Positions 5,090-7,797 of a stretch of 7,797 nt of DNA are shown piece after piece. Origin of the DNA: Candidatus Woesearchaeota archaeon (GTDB lineage Archaea; Nanobdellota; Nanobdellia; Woesearchaeales; WAPJ01); assembly GCA_015519985.1 (NCBI GenBank), contig WIAN01000024.1, forward strand, positions 1 through 7,797, in the 5' to 3' direction. The stretch's first letter is position 1, and each line of letters opens with the position of its first letter. Under the pieces are notes generated by a model. The model saw only the letters and a program-made list of their open reading frames with translations, did no database searches and was not told the DNA's origin. The position numbers were made by a program, and so were the translations under genes.

Positions 5090-5136
5090 TTTTTAAACCT
5101 TTTTTTGTTGTTTTTTCCTCTAAAATTTTTTATTTT

Positions 5137-5454
5137 TTATTCTTTTCTTGCTAATATATAGACGAAAGGAAGATTTTTTATTCTTTTTATATCTTCTTCT
5201 TTTATTATGTTTTTTTCTTTTAGAAAGTTAATTGTTTTTTCTCCTGCTGCTATTATCATATAAGAAGTTTCTATTTCTTTGAATAATTCTTTTTCTTCTT
5301 CTTTATTTTTTTCATCTATTTTTTTTCCTTTGTAAAAGTTTGATGTAAAATCTAATTGTAATTCTTCTGTTTCTATTTTTTTGTTTAATAATTCTTCGTC
5401 TATCATTGCTGTTATTTTTTGTCCTTCTTGATTCGTATGTGTGTTTATTATCAT
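5137..5454 (-). CDS. Hypothetical protein linked to PolD large subunit
   Basis: A soluble, charged 105-residue protein that I do not recognise. I choose ATG 5454-5452 over GTG 5463: AAGGTGA (5466-5460) is a good Shine-Dalgarno site for the ATG, and the GTG lies inside it. It begins with a strand-like MIINTHTNQEGQKITAMIDEELL. An acidic/basic middle (KIDEKNKEEEKELFKEIE) follows, then SYMIIAAGEKTINFLKEKNIIKEEDIKRIKNLPFVYILARKE, which suggests an alternating alpha/beta domain ending in a beta strand. There are no cysteines, no membrane segment and no catalytic signature I can name. It starts 24 bases after the polD stop codon and has a ribosome site, so it is almost certainly on the same transcript as DP2. 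That suggests, but does not show, a role near replication. Confidence 0.75.
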   Translation of the reverse strand: MIINTHTNQEGQKITAMIDEELLNKKIETEELQLDFTSNFYKGKKIDEKNKEEEKELFKEIETSYMIIAAGEKTINFLKEKNIIKEEDIKRIKNLPFVYILARKE

Positions 5455-5459
5455 AATAT

Positions 5460-5466
5460 TCACCTT
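5460..5466 (-). promoter_or_regulatory. Shine-Dalgarno site of the polD-linked gene
   Basis: AAGGTGA on the minus strand lies five bases before ATG 5454 and 12 bases after the DP2 stop codon. It decides the start, because the in-frame GTG at 5463 is inside the site. Confidence 0.7.
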
Positions 5467-5478
5467 AAAAAAATTTGA

Positions 5479-7797
5479 TTAAAACCATTCTCCTAATCCG
5501 AGTTGTTTTTCTTTATCTCTTCCAAATAATTCTTCTATTTGTTCATCTAATAATTCTATGCTTTGTTTTAAAAAAGGTTTTAACTTGTATGCTTTTGCTA
5601 AACTTTTTGCGGGTTCTAAATATTTTACTACACTTCCTTCTGAAATTGTAAATATTATTTTTCCTCCACAAACTGTGCATTTTCCTTTTAATGGAGGCCT
5701 TCTGTATTTTTCATTACAATCTACACATCTAAATTTTTGTTGTGAAAACTTTCTGAAATTTCCTTTTATATCTCTTAGCAAATGTCTTTCTATTACTAGT
5801 CTTGCAACATCATCTTCATCTACTGCTTTTATTTTGTATGCTAAATTCATTTGTCCTTTTAATTTTTCTTCCATTGAAGGTAATAGTTTGTATGCTGAAC
5901 ATGTTGCTCCTTCATTTATATCATTTGTGTCGTGTGTAAATCCCATTTTTTCATATTGTTTTTCTTCTCCTAAATGGTTTCCTAAAACGTCTATTTTTAC
6001 TTCCCATGGCATTTTGTATTCTTCTGCTTTTTCATATAATTCTTTAGGATACTTCCAAGGAATGTCTAATTTATGAACCATGTCATCTACTTCTGAAGGG
6101 TCTAATATTGAAGTTAATACTAATGGTGCATCCATTGTTCTGCTTCCTCTTTTATCAGGCAAGTATTCTCTTGAAAAGTTTAATAAACCGTCCATTAACA
6201 TTATTACACAACTTTCATCTCCGTCTGTGTCTCTTCTCATTGCTGCGTGATACAATGGATGGCATAACATTGATTGGCTTTTAGAATATCCTATTACTCT
6301 TCCTATTATTCCTGCACTTGTATGTGGAGCTAAACCTATTACTATGCTTCCTACTGTATCTTTTTTGTTTTTAAAATTATAATATCTTTTTAATCCGTAA
6401 AGTTTTTCTAACTCGTCATCTACAAATTTTCCTATTCTGTATAATATTTCGTCAGCCCCTTCATCTGGACTGTCTGGGCTTGCTCCTAATATTATGTCTT
6501 GCGGTTTTAATTCTAATATTTGTTCTTCATTTTCTAATGGTTTTCCATAAATATCTTTATCATAACCTAATTCTTTTAATTTTTCTATGCTTGTCCCTAT
6601 TTCTTTTGGTTTGAAGTGTGTTATTGGTAATTCTGTCATGTCGTATCTTATTGTTCCGTCTTTATTTACATATACATCGTTCATTGCTCTTAATATTCCT
6701 TTTGATAAATGTTCTGGTATGTGTGTTTTGTTGCTTGTTCCTCTTACTCCTTTTATTAAATTTGGAAATTCTTTTGTTTTTAATGTTTTTAATGCGTCTT
6801 GAAAATAATATTTTATGTCTAATTTTCTTTTTGAATATACTGTTTCTTTTAATTCTGTTTTTGAATGGCACTTTTCACATATTCTGTATATTGTTGTATG
6901 ATCGCACTTTTTACAATAATATTCTGGAAAATCTGCATTTACATATCCTTTTTCTAATGCTGATTGGAAACTTCTTAATCGTCCCCCTTCATCTCCTACC
7001 GGAAATAATACGTGCGGAGATCCTGTTAGTTTTCTCATTTTTGCTTTTTCAGGTCTTCCCATTCTTGCTCCTATGAATGTTCCTGCTTTGTCTTTAAATT
7101 TTAATTTTGAAGTTTCATTTACTAACTCCATTATGTCTTTTTCTTCTAAGTTTTTGTTTAATCCTAATATTTTTTCTTCTATTTGTTTTTCTTCTAAAGA
7201 AAAAAATTTTTTGTATGCTTCTAATATTATTGTAGAATAAGGATGTTCTATTACTATAAAGTCAGGTGTTACTTTATGCGGCAATCCTATTTTTTCTAAT
7301 AATTCTTTTTCTGTGGTTTTTTTTAATATTATTTTTTTGTTTAGTTCTCCTTCTATTTTTGCTGTCGTTAAATATTTTATTAATTCTAAATATTCTTTGT
7401 TTTTTAATCCTGAAAAGTAAAAAGAATATTCTGGGTGTATGTAAAAATCAAATTTTTCTGCTATTTTTATTGCTTCTTCTACTTTTGGTTTATATTTTAA
7501 TGGATTTGTTAATATTTTTTTTATTGTATTGTATAATTCTTCATCGTCGTTTTTTATTTCTTCTAATTTTTTTTTGTTTTCTTCTAATTCTAATGTGCTT
7601 TTTAATTCTTCAGAGTATTGTTCTTCTGTTATTCCTACAGGTACTAAAGGATGTGCTCTGTCTAAAAAGTCTCCGTAAGAAAACAATATGTCTCCTAAAA
7701 ATAGTATTTGTTCTACTTCGTCTTTTATTTTTTTTGCTTCTTCTACTGTTTTTATTCTTTTTACTTCTCCGCTTTTTAATTTTACTATTGGTGCTTC
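5479..7797 (-). CDS. polC: DNA polymerase D large (catalytic) subunit DP2, C-terminal 772 residues
   Basis: The catalytic subunit of the archaea-specific replicative polymerase PolD. The frame is open to base 7797, so about the first third to two-fifths of a usual 1100-1300-residue protein is outside. The TTG at 7686 is internal: upstream codons read in frame as ILFLGDIL before FSYGDFLDRAHPL, a conserved DP2 stretch. In visible-residue numbers: GARMGRPEKA near 243-252, zinc site C295/C298/C307/C310, PHTSAG and HAAMRR before the active-site DTDGDE (D523, D525, D527; bases 6214-6231), and a second zinc site C691/C694/C707/C710. The last eight residues, QLGLGEWF, fit the PCNA-binding PIP box (Q-x-x-h-x-x-a-a). 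No intein interrupts the active site, where some archaea carry one. The protein needs DP1, which is not in the window. Confidence 0.95.
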   Translation of the reverse strand, partial: EAPIVKLKSGEVKRIKTVEEAKKIKDEVEQILFLGDILFSYGDFLDRAHPLVPVGITEEQYSEELKSTLELEENKKKLEEIKNDDEELYNTIKKILTNPLKYKPKVEEAIKIAEKFDFYIHPEYSFYFSGLKNKEYLELIKYLTTAKIEGELNKKIILKKTTEKELLEKIGLPHKVTPDFIVIEHPYSTIILEAYKKFFSLEEKQIEEKILGLNKNLEEKDIMELVNETSKLKFKDKAGTFIGARMGRPEKAKMRKLTGSPHVLFPVGDEGGRLRSFQSALEKGYVNADFPEYYCKKCDHTTIYRICEKCHSKTELKETVYSKRKLDIKYYFQDALKTLKTKEFPNLIKGVRGTSNKTHIPEHLSKGILRAMNDVYVNKDGTIRYDMTELPITHFKPKEIGTSIEKLKELGYDKDIYGKPLENEEQILELKPQDIILGASPDSPDEGADEILYRIGKFVDDELEKLYGLKRYYNFKNKKDTVGSIVIGLAPHTSAGIIGRVIGYSKSQSMLCHPLYHAAMRRDTDGDESCVIMLMDGLLNFSREYLPDKRGSRTMDAPLVLTSILDPSEVDDMVHKLDIPWKYPKELYEKAEEYKMPWEVKIDVLGNHLGEEKQYEKMGFTHDTNDINEGATCSAYKLLPSMEEKLKGQMNLAYKIKAVDEDDVARLVIERHLLRDIKGNFRKFSQQKFRCVDCNEKYRRPPLKGKCTVCGGKIIFTISEGSVVKYLEPAKSLAKAYKLKPFLKQSIELLDEQIEELFGRDKEKQLGLGEWF
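5482..5505 (-). other. C-terminal PIP box of DP2
   Basis: The final residues QLGLGEWF have Q at position 1, L at 4, and W and F at 7 and 8, the full pattern for docking on the PCNA clamp. A C-terminal PIP motif is known in Pyrococcus PolD. Its survival here suggests a normal clamp-tethered replicase. Confidence 0.75.

Noticed and set aside
6618..7076. Plus-strand open frame of 152 codons inside polC, very Leu/Phe-rich
   Set aside because: It is the antisense shadow of the conserved DP2 gene; the hydrophobic composition comes from reading A-rich codons backwards.
7684..7686. TTG as the start of the PolD large subunit
   Set aside because: The frame stays open upstream to the window edge, and the upstream residues (ILFLGDIL) belong to the conserved DP2 sequence, so the gene is cut by the edge.

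Overview
The window is very AT-rich and reads as a small-genome archaeon, most likely a DPANN lineage of the Woesearchaeota/Pacearchaeota type. The support is archaeal uS2, aIF2-beta, Hjc, TFE-alpha and the archaea-only DNA polymerase D, together with short spacers, compact proteins and archaeal TATA/BRE promoters. The lineage assignment is inference. There are no tRNA or rRNA genes, CRISPR arrays or mobile elements.

Layout. At the left edge a partial minus-strand gene of unknown function runs out of the window (1-232). A divergent control region follows (233-527) and holds a promoter for each direction plus a GC-richer, strongly folded RNA leader or ncRNA (about 343-454) in front of rpsB. 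Then, on the plus strand: rpsB (uS2, 528-1133); an RNase Z-Hjc pair (1188-2480); aIF2-beta (2528-2941); an AT-rich spacer with a terminator; a membrane-anchored protein with a Lys/Ser-rich tail (3128-3430); and an eIF-2B/ribose-1,5-bisphosphate isomerase family protein (3488-4435). Facing these on the minus strand are the C-terminal 772 residues of the PolD large subunit DP2 (runs off the right edge), a closely linked unknown 105-residue protein, and TFE-alpha (4532-5050). The two blocks converge around 4436-4531.

Together the genes cover ribosome assembly and translation initiation, tRNA 3' end processing, recombination, replication and transcription initiation, so this is core chromosome, not an accessory island. 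Two initiation modes can be seen. Genes heading a transcription unit start with ATG about 25-33 bases after a TATA box and have no Shine-Dalgarno site (leaderless or nearly so). Genes inside a transcript, or behind a long leader, have a GGTG-type Shine-Dalgarno site and may start with TTG. rpsB belongs to the second class, which supports transcription through the folded leader. That leader, which also contains a CACCTT able to pair with the rpsB Shine-Dalgarno site, is the most interesting non-coding element here.
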